NCBI GenBank assembly: GCA_944325875.1
Contig: CALVBU010000012.1
Span: forward strand, 1 to 63,742
Origin: Candidatus Gastranaerophilales bacterium
GTDB taxonomy: Bacteria > Cyanobacteriota > Vampirovibrionia > Gastranaerophilales > Gastranaerophilaceae
Length of the DNA stretch: 63,742 nt
Reading direction: 5' to 3'
In this document: piece after piece, positions 15,774 to 24,873 of the stretch
How positions within the stretch are numbered: the first letter of the stretch is position 1
Layout of the letters: every line of letters starts with the position of its first letter
Program-made: the position numbers and the translations under genes
The notes under the pieces: model-generated
What the model was told of the DNA's origin: nothing
Databases searched by the model: none
What the model saw: only the letters and a program-made list of their open reading frames with translations

Positions 15774-16136
15774 ATGGACTTTACTTCTCAAATAGCATTG
15801 AATCAAGGGTTAACATTCCTTGCTTGGGCAACTGGTATTGTCGTTATTGTAATAGGCGGTTTCTTGGCTAAATTATTGTATGATTTAATTAAATTATCCA
15901 AAAATTTAAATGAAACAACTACTATAATCAATACAGAATTAAAACCAACAATTAAAGAATTAAGTGACACTCTTCATTCAATCAATTCAATAGTTAAAAA
16001 TACAGACCAAGGCTTTGATAATGTTAAAAATGCAGTAGAAAGAGTTTTGGGTAAAACAAAAATCGTATCAGAATCCATTATCGGAGGAATGATAAAAGGT
16101 TTTACAACTGTATATAAAATGATTACAAAAAAATAG
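15774..16136 (+). CDS. DUF948/YtxG-like membrane protein
   Basis: This 120-aa protein has one N-terminal membrane helix (AWATGIVVIVIGGFLAKLLY) and a coiled-coil-type tail (ELKPTIKELSDTLHSINSIV...), the layout of DUF948/YtxG proteins. In Bacillus, ytxG and ytxH are co-transcribed general-stress genes; here it lies between two YtxH genes, which supports the call. A GGGGAAA-type ribosome site is present. Function is unknown. Confidence 0.75.
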   Translation: MDFTSQIALNQGLTFLAWATGIVVIVIGGFLAKLLYDLIKLSKNLNETTTIINTELKPTIKELSDTLHSINSIVKNTDQGFDNVKNAVERVLGKTKIVSESIIGGMIKGFTTVYKMITKK

Positions 16137-16207
16137 TAGTTTTCGGTAATGAAAAAATATTACTACTATTATAAAAATAAAAATGAAAGAAAAGGAGCGT
16201 AATAACT

Positions 16208-16489
16208 ATGTCAGTAGGAAAATTTTTAGCAGGCTTTGTTGTAGGCGGAGCAATTGGAGCTATTGCAGGTATTTTACTAGCACCAAAATCTGGTGAAGAA
16301 ACAAGAGCTTTAATTGCAGATACAGCAAAAGATATGACTCAAAGAGCCAATGAAACAGTTAGAGAAATTCAATCAAAAGCCGATGACGCAGTTTCTGAAA
16401 TGCAGAAAAAAGGCGATGAGTTAAAAGAAAAACTTCAAAACATGATTAACCAGCAAAAAGAAAATAAAGAAGCTCAAGCTGCTGAATAA
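16208..16489 (+). CDS. YtxH domain protein (second copy)
   Basis: This 93-aa protein starts with a glycine-rich membrane helix (FLAGFVVGGAIGAIAGILLAP) and KSGEETRALI, followed by a long charged helix with repeated Gln/Lys/Glu. A strong AAAGGAG site precedes the ATG. It is a paralogue of the gene at 15441 and closes the cluster, with a terminator directly after it. Confidence 0.88.
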   Translation: MSVGKFLAGFVVGGAIGAIAGILLAPKSGEETRALIADTAKDMTQRANETVREIQSKADDAVSEMQKKGDELKEKLQNMINQQKENKEAQAAE

Positions 16490-16510
16490 TCAACTAAATT
16501 AATCTAAAAA

Positions 16511-16538
16511 AAATACCGGAACTTAAATTCCGGTATTT
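16511..16538. terminator. Bidirectional terminator
   Basis: An 11-bp perfect stem (16511-16521 with 16528-16538) with A-run and T-run tails lies between the YtxH gene and the convergent LapA-like gene. Confidence 0.92.
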
Positions 16539-16539
16539 T

Positions 16540-16914
16540 TTATTGCCCTAAAGCATTTCTTAAAGCTCTTTCCAAAACTTCAACTTTTGCTTCCAAAACC
16601 TTTACCTTAGAATTGCTTGTATCGGATTTAACATCTCTGCGTTCCAATTCTCTTCGATACGCAGCTATTTTATCCAACTCTGCAAAATAAAAAGGAAGAG
16701 TTAAAGCGACACCTGCAAAAAGGCCCGCCAACATTATACATACAGTATAAAAAGCTATATTTAAAGTTTTTGTCGAATGATACACCATATTAGCGGCAGC
16801 ATCAAAACGAGGCCCCCATACTTGAATAGTCACAGAATCTCTGACATTTAATATTACAATAAACATTACTCCAAGTATTGCTAAATATGCCATTATCTGC
16901 ATTAATTTTCTCAT
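16540..16914 (-). CDS. LapA-domain-like membrane protein
   Basis: This 124-aa protein has two membrane helices (MAYLAILGVMFIVIL and FYTVCIMLAGLFAGVALTLP) joined by a short extracytoplasmic loop with VTIQVWGP. A C-terminal coiled coil (KVLEAKVEVLERALRN) follows. This is the LapA/DUF1049 layout, linked in enterobacteria to LPS assembly control. Its ATG overlaps the stop of the upstream pseudouridine synthase gene (ATGA). It is the last gene of an operon with lspA. Confidence 0.7.
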   Translation of the reverse strand: MRKLMQIMAYLAILGVMFIVILNVRDSVTIQVWGPRFDAAANMVYHSTKTLNIAFYTVCIMLAGLFAGVALTLPFYFAELDKIAAYRRELERRDVKSDTSNSKVKVLEAKVEVLERALRNALGQ

Positions 16915-17822
16915 TTTTTTTGCCCCTCATAATATTTTAGAACCTTTTTTATTTTCTCATCAGGCTCAATCGATAACTCTATTATCTCATCTGAAAGCGG
17001 TTTTGTAAACCTCAGATAAAAAGATTGTAATACTTGCTCTTGAGTATTAACTTTTCCTTTACCACCACCATATAAAGAATCATTATATACAGGGTGTTTC
17101 ATATAACTCGTATGAACTCTTATCTGGTGAGTTCTACCGGTAATTAATGTTAATTCAACATAAGTTGCATCAGAATACCTTTTTATAACTTTTAATAAAG
17201 TTGTACTTTCTTTTCCATCCTCGCGGACCATCATTTTATGAGGTTGGTTTAGATTTCTCCCGATAGGAAGATCTATTCTATCTTCATCTTTTGGATAATT
17301 ACCTTTCAATACTGCCCGATATTTTTTAACTATTTTATGATTTTTAATTTGTTCAGCCAAAAAATTATGCGCTTCATTATTTTTCGCAATCATAAGCAGG
17401 CCTGAGGTATTTCTATCTAAACGGTGCAAAATTCCGCGCCTAAATTCACCGTTAACATCAGAAAGATTCTCTCCAAACTTATACAATAAAGCATTAACCA
17501 ACGTATCTTTAAGCTCAAGTGATGTAGGATGAGTAAGCATCCCTGAAGGCTTATTCACCACAGCCATATTTTCATCTTCATAAACTATTTCAATTGGTAT
17601 ATTCTGAGCTTCAAGCTTAATCTCTTTGGCTTCAGGAATAATTATTGATATTTTATCATTTTCTTTTAATTGATATGATGATTTTTTAACGATATCATTA
17701 ACCCTAACATCGCCATTTTTAATAAAAGTTTGAACTTTAGAACGGGAATATTCTTTTAATATTCCTGTCAAAAAGCTGTCTAATCGTTGAAATTCGTCAT
17801 TTTCGTCTGCAAAAATAATCAT
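16911..17822 (-). CDS. RluA/RluD-family pseudouridine synthase
   Basis: It makes pseudouridine in rRNA (RluD type: 23S helix 69) or tRNA. The 303-aa protein has an S4 RNA-binding domain at residues ~10-75 (RLDSFLTGILKEYSRSKVQ) and the catalytic motif LHRLDRNTSGLLMIAK at ~130, with the conserved Asp. RTHQIRVH follows at ~230. It starts one base after the lspA stop codon. lspA-rluD adjacency is common in bacteria. The exact target site cannot be read from sequence. Confidence 0.93.
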   Translation of the reverse strand: MIIFADENDEFQRLDSFLTGILKEYSRSKVQTFIKNGDVRVNDIVKKSSYQLKENDKISIIIPEAKEIKLEAQNIPIEIVYEDENMAVVNKPSGMLTHPTSLELKDTLVNALLYKFGENLSDVNGEFRRGILHRLDRNTSGLLMIAKNNEAHNFLAEQIKNHKIVKKYRAVLKGNYPKDEDRIDLPIGRNLNQPHKMMVREDGKESTTLLKVIKRYSDATYVELTLITGRTHQIRVHTSYMKHPVYNDSLYGGGKGKVNTQEQVLQSFYLRFTKPLSDEIIELSIEPDEKIKKVLKYYEGQKK

Positions 17823-17823
17823 A

Positions 17824-18288
17824 TCATCTGGTTTTCTTTATTAAAATTAATATTATCAGTGCGATTACACCTATATTAATAAATATATCAGAAATATTAA
17901 AAACAGGAAAATCTACAAATTTCAATTCAAAAAAGTCTCTTACATAGCCTAATGCAATTCTTTCATGCAAATTTCCAGCAATACCTGCTGCTAGTAATGA
18001 AGTAAAAAATATAGACTTCATTGAAATTGACTTTAAATGCTTAATTACATATCCAAAGATAAGTACAAGAGCAACAACTGAAATTATTATAAGAAATTCT
18101 CTTGAATCACGTAATATACTAAAAGCAGCCCCTGTATTTTTTACATAATTAAGTGCAATTATATTACTTGAAAATGCATACCCTCTGGTAATATTTTTTA
18201 CTAATAAATCAGAAAGGTATAAATCTGATATCAAGAAAAATACAAAACAAACGATTAAATAAAGAAATTTACTTATCTTGTTCGACAT
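17824..18288 (-). CDS. lspA: Lipoprotein signal peptidase (SPase II)
   Basis: It cleaves the signal peptide of diacylglyceryl-prolipoproteins in the inner membrane. The 154-aa protein has four membrane helices. YVKNTGAAFSIL gives the conserved Asn/Ala region, and the two catalytic Asp residues fit YVRDFFELKF and FNISDIFINIG. The usual GNxxDR motif reads AGNLHERIA here, an odd change of Asp to Glu. It overlaps the 3' end of the upstream secreted-protein gene by 20 bp. Confidence 0.92.
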   Translation of the reverse strand: MSNKISKFLYLIVCFVFFLISDLYLSDLLVKNITRGYAFSSNIIALNYVKNTGAAFSILRDSREFLIIISVVALVLIFGYVIKHLKSISMKSIFFTSLLAAGIAGNLHERIALGYVRDFFELKFVDFPVFNISDIFINIGVIALIILILIKKTR

Positions 18289-19186
18289 CTAAATCCTCGA
18301 TTTTCACAAAATTATTTTTAGGCACAACATTGACTCTTGTAATTATAAACGCAAGACCGTTCATATAAACTTTCATTGTCTCATCACTAACTTTTTCTGA
18401 TTTTGTAATTCCAACAGAAGCGACAGCATACTCATTTATATTATCGGTATTTGAAACAAACACTCTCTCAAGAATTTGATCCTCCGGTAACTGTTTAAAA
18501 ACTTCTTCATCCTTTTGTACAGGTTGGACAATTCTTTCTTTATTTATAGATGCAATTACGATCTGGTCTTTTGGCAAGTCCACCCTTAATTCAGCAGTGT
18601 ATTCTTCTCCCGCACCAATTAAAGATGGAGCATTAAGTTCCATTTTTACAAATCTTGCATCACCATATTTTAAAGTTGATTGTTCTGCTAAGACTTGCTC
18701 TGCTGAAATTACCCATTTTTGATTTATACGTTTTAAATAATAAACACAAGTTGCTGTTGAATTTAATTCACCATGAGCTGAAATAATATCTGAATCCTCA
18801 TCATCTGTTGCAACTGCAGTCTCAAGAGTTTCTACAACAGCATAATCACCATTTACTTTTATATTTTTAATTTCTGTTTTATATGTTATATCAGGATAAG
18901 AATCCCAAGTTTCTTGAATAAGCTTGAAATAGACTTTTTTACTATAACCGTCATTATCAACGTAATTATCAGCATACAAGCTTGCAAGCTTTTTTAAATT
19001 ATACTCATTTGTATATTGAGTCTGCAAATCAAATAAAGCTTTTATTTCCTTAATAGCATTCTTTTCAATTTTATTATTTTCTATTCTCAGCTTATAATCT
19101 GCAATCGGACCGGCATAAGAACACTCATTACAGTTAACCGAAAATGCAAACGCACATAAAAATAATGTCAAAAACAATCTCTTCAT
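18269..19186 (-). CDS. Secreted protein with NTF2/SnoaL-like domain
   Basis: This 305-aa protein has a signal peptide (RLFLTLFLCAFAFSVNC). Residues ~45-165 look like an NTF2-like cone: helix IKALFDLQTQYTNEYNLKKLASLYADNYV, then strands ending YYLKRINQKWVISAEQ. A C-terminal all-beta region follows (~175-290). Cys near the signal end (VNCNEC) could suggest a lipoprotein, but the lipobox is not convincing. It is the first gene of the lspA operon. Function is unknown. Confidence 0.7.
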   Translation of the reverse strand: MKRLFLTLFLCAFAFSVNCNECSYAGPIADYKLRIENNKIEKNAIKEIKALFDLQTQYTNEYNLKKLASLYADNYVDNDGYSKKVYFKLIQETWDSYPDITYKTEIKNIKVNGDYAVVETLETAVATDDEDSDIISAHGELNSTATCVYYLKRINQKWVISAEQVLAEQSTLKYGDARFVKMELNAPSLIGAGEEYTAELRVDLPKDQIVIASINKERIVQPVQKDEEVFKQLPEDQILERVFVSNTDNINEYAVASVGITKSEKVSDETMKVYMNGLAFIITRVNVVPKNNFVKIEDLDVEQDK

Positions 19187-19243
19187 ACAAAAGATTATAC
19201 ATTAAAATTCAAAAAAGACTACTAGTTTAAATAATGTATTTTA

Positions 19244-19282
19244 CAAAGAAAAACAGCCTACGGACAAGACTGCTTTTCTTTG
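19244..19282 (-). terminator. Terminator after the GH13 gene
   Basis: CAAAGAAAAACAG pairs with CTGCTTTTCTTTG (19270-19282) with one mismatch. It follows the GH13 stop codon by ~30 nt on the minus strand. Confidence 0.65.
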
Positions 19283-19310
19283 TTTATTTAATGTATACCA
19301 AATCAGTTAA

Positions 19311-21068
19311 TTAATGTTGTTTATATACGTTTCTCGTATAATTTTCTATATACGGAGTATCGATTTCAAAAACGTGGACTCTTGCTGGACCGAGATCAGC
19401 TCTTAATTCGCCATCTACAGCTTGGAAAATACTTTCTTTACCATAAGACGGTAATAAATTATTTAATTTTTGAGTAGCTTTCAAAGTCGGAATTTTAATC
19501 TTACAAGCCACACCTCTATTAACATTTTTATTAGCTAATACAAGCAATGTTCTACCATTATTGTGTCTTGCATAAGCAATAATTTGGTCGTTTTTATCGT
19601 CTACTTTGTCTAATTCGATAAAAGTACCTTCTGGTCCAACGATATCAGCATAATCCTTTCTCAATTGGTTAGCATCCTGCAAGAAAGTTCTTATTGATTC
19701 ATCGTCACCACCAGGCTTTCTAGAAGCATTAAAGATATCCAATCTGCCTCTATGTACTGTCATTTCATGACTATCGGTTTGCGTATCTGGATTATATTTA
19801 TCTCCGTATGGGTACAAATAATAATCTCCATTTTGGAACCCATCTACTTGATACATATTAAGCATTGGCATTGTAGCCTGCAAGCCTGCTGTCATCTTAC
19901 AATAATCAGCTCCGCCATGGAACATAGGAGAAATATCATCGTGGGTAGCAAATGATCCAATCAAAGATTTTCCTCTATCTAATCTATAAGACATATCAAG
20001 ATTTTCTTTTACATAATCCATAAAAGTAGAAGCATTAGCCCATTCATGGAAAATGTGATATTGTCCATATATTGCATCAAAACCTGCTCTTAAAGAATCT
20101 TCAGGTCTATCATACGGCATATTTGCTTGCGGAGAAGCATCTTCATAAGTATAAGTTTCTGCAAGCCAAGCAAATTCAGGATCACGCATTCTTGAATACG
20201 GGATTATAATATCCCAAAATTCTACAGGTTTCGCTCTAGCTACGTCAGCTCTTATTCCATCAACACCTAGATCAATACACATATCTACAAATTGTTTATG
20301 TAATTCTAGTAATTTTGGATTAAGAGTTCTTTTACCTTCATCCTCCCATGGCTGGAACATTCTTATATCATTCCATCCTTGAGGAGTTTTAGCTAATCCG
20401 TCAGCTTCCACAGCCATCCATTCAGGATGACTTAAAAACATTTCATAAGAAGCGCAACTTGGTAAATCTAACATTACTTTTATGTCACGTTTATGACATT
20501 CATCAATAAATTTCTTAAATTGATCTTTTACAGTTCCAGGAGCTGATGGATCATACAATTTTGGATCTATTTCCAACAAATCTTTTGGAGAATAAACAGA
20601 ACCGGCAGTTCCCATTGCTTTAACTTTACCAGGAGTACTTATTGGTAACAAGTGAAGAGTATTAAAACCATCTTCTTTTACTTCATCTAATCTATCAATA
20701 GCATTTATAAAAGTACCGCCTTGTTCATTTCCATCTATATAAGCATTGTTGTTAGTATCTTTAGCATTAAATGTACGTGGAATAATCGCCAACATATTTA
20801 CCTGATTATGTCTAAACATACTACGCAAATTATTTCTATAAATAACTTTCTTTGGAGCTTCACTAGAAGTTACAGCTTCTATTTTATTGATACTTTGCTT
20901 TATCACAGGCTTATTATTCATTGCAAGATTTTGCATATACAAAGATAATAAATTTGGTTTCTCAGACTGATCTGGTTGAGTCTGCCCAATAGCTCCGTTA
21001 GAGTTTGCCTGAGGCTTAATTATTGGTCTATTTACATATTGGCTTAATAAACTTGTAGACTGTATCAT
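19311..21068 (-). CDS. GH13 alpha-amylase-family enzyme
   Basis: This 585-aa protein carries a GH13 barrel from ~residue 85. Visible conserved regions are DIKVMLDLPSC (region I, ~195-204), VDGIRADVARAK with nucleophile Asp275 (region II), WLAETYTYED with acid/base Glu304 (region III) and GSFATHDDISP (region IV). The normal HN pair of region IV is HD. The first ~80 residues are low-complexity and there is no signal peptide, so it should act in the cytoplasm on glucans. It is last in an operon with two large membrane proteins, after a 3-nt gap. The exact substrate is unclear. Confidence 0.88.
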   Translation of the reverse strand: MIQSTSLLSQYVNRPIIKPQANSNGAIGQTQPDQSEKPNLLSLYMQNLAMNNKPVIKQSINKIEAVTSSEAPKKVIYRNNLRSMFRHNQVNMLAIIPRTFNAKDTNNNAYIDGNEQGGTFINAIDRLDEVKEDGFNTLHLLPISTPGKVKAMGTAGSVYSPKDLLEIDPKLYDPSAPGTVKDQFKKFIDECHKRDIKVMLDLPSCASYEMFLSHPEWMAVEADGLAKTPQGWNDIRMFQPWEDEGKRTLNPKLLELHKQFVDMCIDLGVDGIRADVARAKPVEFWDIIIPYSRMRDPEFAWLAETYTYEDASPQANMPYDRPEDSLRAGFDAIYGQYHIFHEWANASTFMDYVKENLDMSYRLDRGKSLIGSFATHDDISPMFHGGADYCKMTAGLQATMPMLNMYQVDGFQNGDYYLYPYGDKYNPDTQTDSHEMTVHRGRLDIFNASRKPGGDDESIRTFLQDANQLRKDYADIVGPEGTFIELDKVDDKNDQIIAYARHNNGRTLLVLANKNVNRGVACKIKIPTLKATQKLNNLLPSYGKESIFQAVDGELRADLGPARVHVFEIDTPYIENYTRNVYKQH

Positions 21069-21071
21069 ATT

Positions 21072-23663
21072 CTAACCTCTTTGCCTATTTTCTGGCAGTT
21101 TCAATCTTCCAAAGAAGAACTGAGATAGTAGTGTAACACCTAATAACGCACCTCCGACAGTTCCAAAGACTTTCAGCCATTTGCTTGTATTGAATTTTCT
21201 TGCGCCAATCTTTGAGAACAACTCATCTGGTGACATACCTAAAAGAAGGAATTTTCTTTCTGATGTAGCAGTTGAACCCTTATTTTCTACAAAATGTTGT
21301 AATTTTGCAAAATAATCAGTATCACCGATTTCTTTAAACACTGCTTGTCTATATTCTTCTACACCTTTCATATTCGTATCACTAAATACACTTTGTGTAT
21401 CTGAATGCAATGGTTCTTTGTATAAAGTATTCATCACAAGTCTAAAGAAATCCCAATCATTTGGAATATCAACTTTACCCATTTCAGAAACTTTACCTAA
21501 GTATTCATTAATTACTTTGCCGTCTTTTACAACAACATTGCTTAGATCATCCATATTAGGATAAGGGTTTCTTAGCATATAGAACTTGGTTTCAAAATCT
21601 ACCATATGACGATCAACCGCAAGTTGTTTTGCAAATTCGATAACTTCTTCTTTAATTTCTCTAGGTCTATCTTTTATACTTTCAAGAGTTGATGTAGATA
21701 CTTTTCGGTAGAAGTTCAAACTATTAATCAGACCTTCAAATGTACTCTTGATACCTAAGAATCTATCTGAAACAAAACTTTTTTGAACAAGCTTCAAATT
21801 ACACTGATCTGAATGAACTAAATTACCATCCTTCATAACTTGAGGACCTGTTAAATGTTGAGCTACACGCTCAAATGGAGAATCTTTTCCTGCTTTTTTA
21901 ATATTTCTTAGATCTCTAGATGCACCATCATAAGCATTATCAGTTTCTCTTATGTAATCATTTGGAATAGCTGTTGCTTTAACTGTGTCATTCAAACTAT
22001 TAACTTTTTCACAAATTTCTTTTAATACTCGTCTGTATTCTTCATCATTTGATGAAATCTTCTCCATTTTTTCACGTAATAGAGCTGTCATTAATTCTCT
22101 ATCCATACGAGTATTTTTAATTTCATCAGGTGTAAACTTGAAGATATCTAATAGGCTATCTGCGACATCATTCCAATAATTTGCAAGTCCTGATTCAGGA
22201 GCTGAAGCATATTTGATGTATGCATATTTATCAAGAACATCTGCCTTAGCCTTTAAGTCAGTCATTATATTAGCTACATTCCTTACAACAGCTTGGGCTT
22301 CAGAGTCAAAGCGAGCTGCAGGAGTCTTAGCTATTACTTTTGAAATAGGAGCTTCATTAAAGTTTGCACCAACCAAACTATCTAAAATAATTGGTCTTTC
22401 AATTTCAGCTCTAATTGGTACGGATGGATTACTCTTATTATAATTATCAATATTTCGTCTAACTATTGAAGAGATATCATCCAATAAATCTTGGGTTTCT
22501 AATTTTGTGAAATCTTTGTTAGCATAAGTTTCACTTTCAAACAATTGAGTAAGTTGATCTGCTGATGGAACAACCGCATCAACTATTTTCGGATCAATTT
22601 CAGCTTGCTGCAATGCTTTACGTGAATTTTCTATAATTGATTGAGCAGAAGTTGAAGATAGTGTATATTTTTCAACCCCATCAATTCTAAGATTTTTTCG
22701 TAAATCTGCTTCCATAGCTTCGGTAGCTAACGCATCAAAACCGTCGGTTAAATTACTTGCAAGACTACGAATTAAATCATCACTTATAGGTTGATCTTTA
22801 TTTAACTCAATTATATTTTCTACATTATTAATAATTTTATCAGATCTCATTTTCTTTACAGCTTCAGGAATATGATTTAATAAATCATCAGCTTTTTTCA
22901 TCTGTAAATTATTCAAATATTTATTAACATACGGTTCTGACACACTACAAATAAGAGCACTCATAACAGGTGTTGCAAAACCTGCTGTCAACATCCATAA
23001 TGTATTATTCTGAACTGCGATTTTTCTCATTTTTTCTTGAATAAAATCACGTCTGTTTTCTATATTTCTTGGAACATTTAAACGGTCACCGATTTTATTT
23101 ATTTCCTTATCTGAATATAAATCCCAAGGAATAAATTGAGGATCTTGATAGAAATTCTTCTTTCTTCCAAAACTATCTTCATATTTTTGAGAAATGTTTA
23201 CACCATGAATCAATTGAGCTGGCCACTGAATAGCTACCTTAGGCCAAATTGACATTGACGCAAGAAATGAACCAAGCCCTATAAATTCCATAGCTTTTGT
23301 TTTTGGAGTTTGCTTAAGAGTAGCAAGAAATCCTGCCAAACTTAACCCGCCAAGAGTAAGTCCCATATCGTTTAACTTACCTAATTGGTGATCATTTGCT
23401 TTACCTGTATAACCATCTTTTAGAGCTTTAATATCATAAGCAAAATCTTTAACTAAAACGGCAGGCATATCAGTAATTCTATTTTTAACAAGACGACCAC
23501 GGCCAGGCAATGGCTTTATAAATGTACGATTAGCAAGTTCTCTATTTATATCAAAATTAGGCTTAGCCTTTCTTACGTTAACAATTTCGACATCCTGATT
23601 GTTATTCTTTGGCTGCGGCTTACGATTATAATTTTGTATGTATGAATTTATCATATTAACCAT
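21072..23663 (-). CDS. Large lineage-specific membrane protein
   Basis: This 863-aa protein has no recognised family. Hydrophobic segments lie at ~105-145 (GLTLGGLSLAGFLATL, FIGLGSFLASMSIWP), ~225-245 (LWMLTAGFATPVMSALICSV) and at the very C-terminus (VFGTVGGALLGVTLLSQFF). Between ~250 and 830 is a long soluble, helix-rich, charged region. The Asn/Gln-rich start lacks a signal peptide. It follows the 341-aa membrane protein by one base after its stop, and the GH13 gene follows, so the three are one unit. A scaffold role is only a guess. Confidence 0.7.
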   Translation of the reverse strand: MVNMINSYIQNYNRKPQPKNNNQDVEIVNVRKAKPNFDINRELANRTFIKPLPGRGRLVKNRITDMPAVLVKDFAYDIKALKDGYTGKANDHQLGKLNDMGLTLGGLSLAGFLATLKQTPKTKAMEFIGLGSFLASMSIWPKVAIQWPAQLIHGVNISQKYEDSFGRKKNFYQDPQFIPWDLYSDKEINKIGDRLNVPRNIENRRDFIQEKMRKIAVQNNTLWMLTAGFATPVMSALICSVSEPYVNKYLNNLQMKKADDLLNHIPEAVKKMRSDKIINNVENIIELNKDQPISDDLIRSLASNLTDGFDALATEAMEADLRKNLRIDGVEKYTLSSTSAQSIIENSRKALQQAEIDPKIVDAVVPSADQLTQLFESETYANKDFTKLETQDLLDDISSIVRRNIDNYNKSNPSVPIRAEIERPIILDSLVGANFNEAPISKVIAKTPAARFDSEAQAVVRNVANIMTDLKAKADVLDKYAYIKYASAPESGLANYWNDVADSLLDIFKFTPDEIKNTRMDRELMTALLREKMEKISSNDEEYRRVLKEICEKVNSLNDTVKATAIPNDYIRETDNAYDGASRDLRNIKKAGKDSPFERVAQHLTGPQVMKDGNLVHSDQCNLKLVQKSFVSDRFLGIKSTFEGLINSLNFYRKVSTSTLESIKDRPREIKEEVIEFAKQLAVDRHMVDFETKFYMLRNPYPNMDDLSNVVVKDGKVINEYLGKVSEMGKVDIPNDWDFFRLVMNTLYKEPLHSDTQSVFSDTNMKGVEEYRQAVFKEIGDTDYFAKLQHFVENKGSTATSERKFLLLGMSPDELFSKIGARKFNTSKWLKVFGTVGGALLGVTLLSQFFFGRLKLPENRQRG

Positions 23664-23664
23664 A

Positions 23665-24690
23665 TTAGTTCACCACATACTTTCTTGACTTTTCTATAAT
23701 ATCCGCAGAATCTAATTTTGACGGTTTATTAGAACTTGTCATTACATTTGCAACTCCAACAGCTGTCCCTAACACAGCTGCACCTAAAAGTGCTTTGCCT
23801 GCATATTTATTCATACAGTTTTTATCACCTTTATAAAATTCTTTAACACTCTCACCAAGAGTTTTCACAAATGTTGTAGCTGATTTAGCAAACTTTTTGC
23901 CTTGCCAGAATTTTAAAGTTGCGACGTTAAAGAACTTATCCCAACATTCTTGCATTGCAATACCTACACCAATTGCTGCCCATAAATATGAAACAATATT
24001 CTTAGCGGTAGCTGATTTAATTACAATTTCTCTAATTCTTGGTTTTGCTTCTTGGTCTGAATCGTTCAGGTTACTACCAAGTCCCAGTTTTTTGGCAATT
24101 TTATCATACGGCTCATTACGTGTTTTGGCATTATCATCAGGACCATACATCAAATCCCAACGAACAAATTCTGTACTTTCTGGAACTTTGTGATATTCAA
24201 TACTTGTAATATCAGTATCGTTAACACTTTCAGGTAATTCGTACTGAACTTTTGCATAAGGTTGTTCAGTATCAACACCGGTCATCCATTTTACCGGTTG
24301 AGTAATTAAAAGTTTTGAAAGACTTTTTGCTGCAGCATAGAAAACAACACCCAAAGCCAAACGTCTACCTAAAGTTGATGCTGCTTTTTTATCAAAAGGA
24401 CTAAACGGCTTATTATAATTAAATATTGCCATTAACATCCCACTGCCTACTAAATATGGCACCATGCCCATTGTTAAAAACTCATAAAAGTTAGCATTTT
24501 TACTTCCACTCAATCCCTTTGCAGGATAAACCGTCATGGCATTTGTAAGCTTATCTACACCTATACGAAGTCTGTTTGAAAAAGTATTTTTCAAAACAGT
24601 ATCATGCGTATAAGGAAGCTTATTCTCCTCATTTTGTTCTTTAGCAGAAAAATTTAAGCTACTATGTCGATTTGTAATCGGTAAAATCAT
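23665..24690 (-). CDS. Lineage-specific membrane protein
   Basis: This 341-aa protein has hydrophobic segments at ~75-95 (MVPYLVGSGMLMAIF), ~115-125 (ALGVVFYAAAKSL), ~225-240 and ~305-320 (ALLGAAVLGTAVGVANVM). The N-terminus has the SLNFSAKEQN motif (F14), which fits the recurring hydrophobic-F-x-G/A tag of this window. GTGTGGAGAA precedes the ATG. It is first in the three-gene unit with the 863-aa protein and GH13. It shares a Pro/Asp-Lys layout (FSPFDKKAASTLGRRLA) with the membrane proteins at 36-37 kb. No family is recognised. Confidence 0.7.
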   Translation of the reverse strand: MILPITNRHSSLNFSAKEQNEENKLPYTHDTVLKNTFSNRLRIGVDKLTNAMTVYPAKGLSGSKNANFYEFLTMGMVPYLVGSGMLMAIFNYNKPFSPFDKKAASTLGRRLALGVVFYAAAKSLSKLLITQPVKWMTGVDTEQPYAKVQYELPESVNDTDITSIEYHKVPESTEFVRWDLMYGPDDNAKTRNEPYDKIAKKLGLGSNLNDSDQEAKPRIREIVIKSATAKNIVSYLWAAIGVGIAMQECWDKFFNVATLKFWQGKKFAKSATTFVKTLGESVKEFYKGDKNCMNKYAGKALLGAAVLGTAVGVANVMTSSNKPSKLDSADIIEKSRKYVVN

Positions 24691-24873
24691 TTTTTCTCCA
24701 CACGCAATAAGTCTGGTATTCTAAGACCCGTCAAAACTTTTTTTTGCCACTTAGGACCTTTTAGTTTACATTTATTTACATACTAGTAAAAACTAAATCC
24801 CAATCGAAAACTCTAAAAAGCAGATTATTGACATGTCAATTCTACTTCAAAAAAATTTATTTTCAAGCATTGA

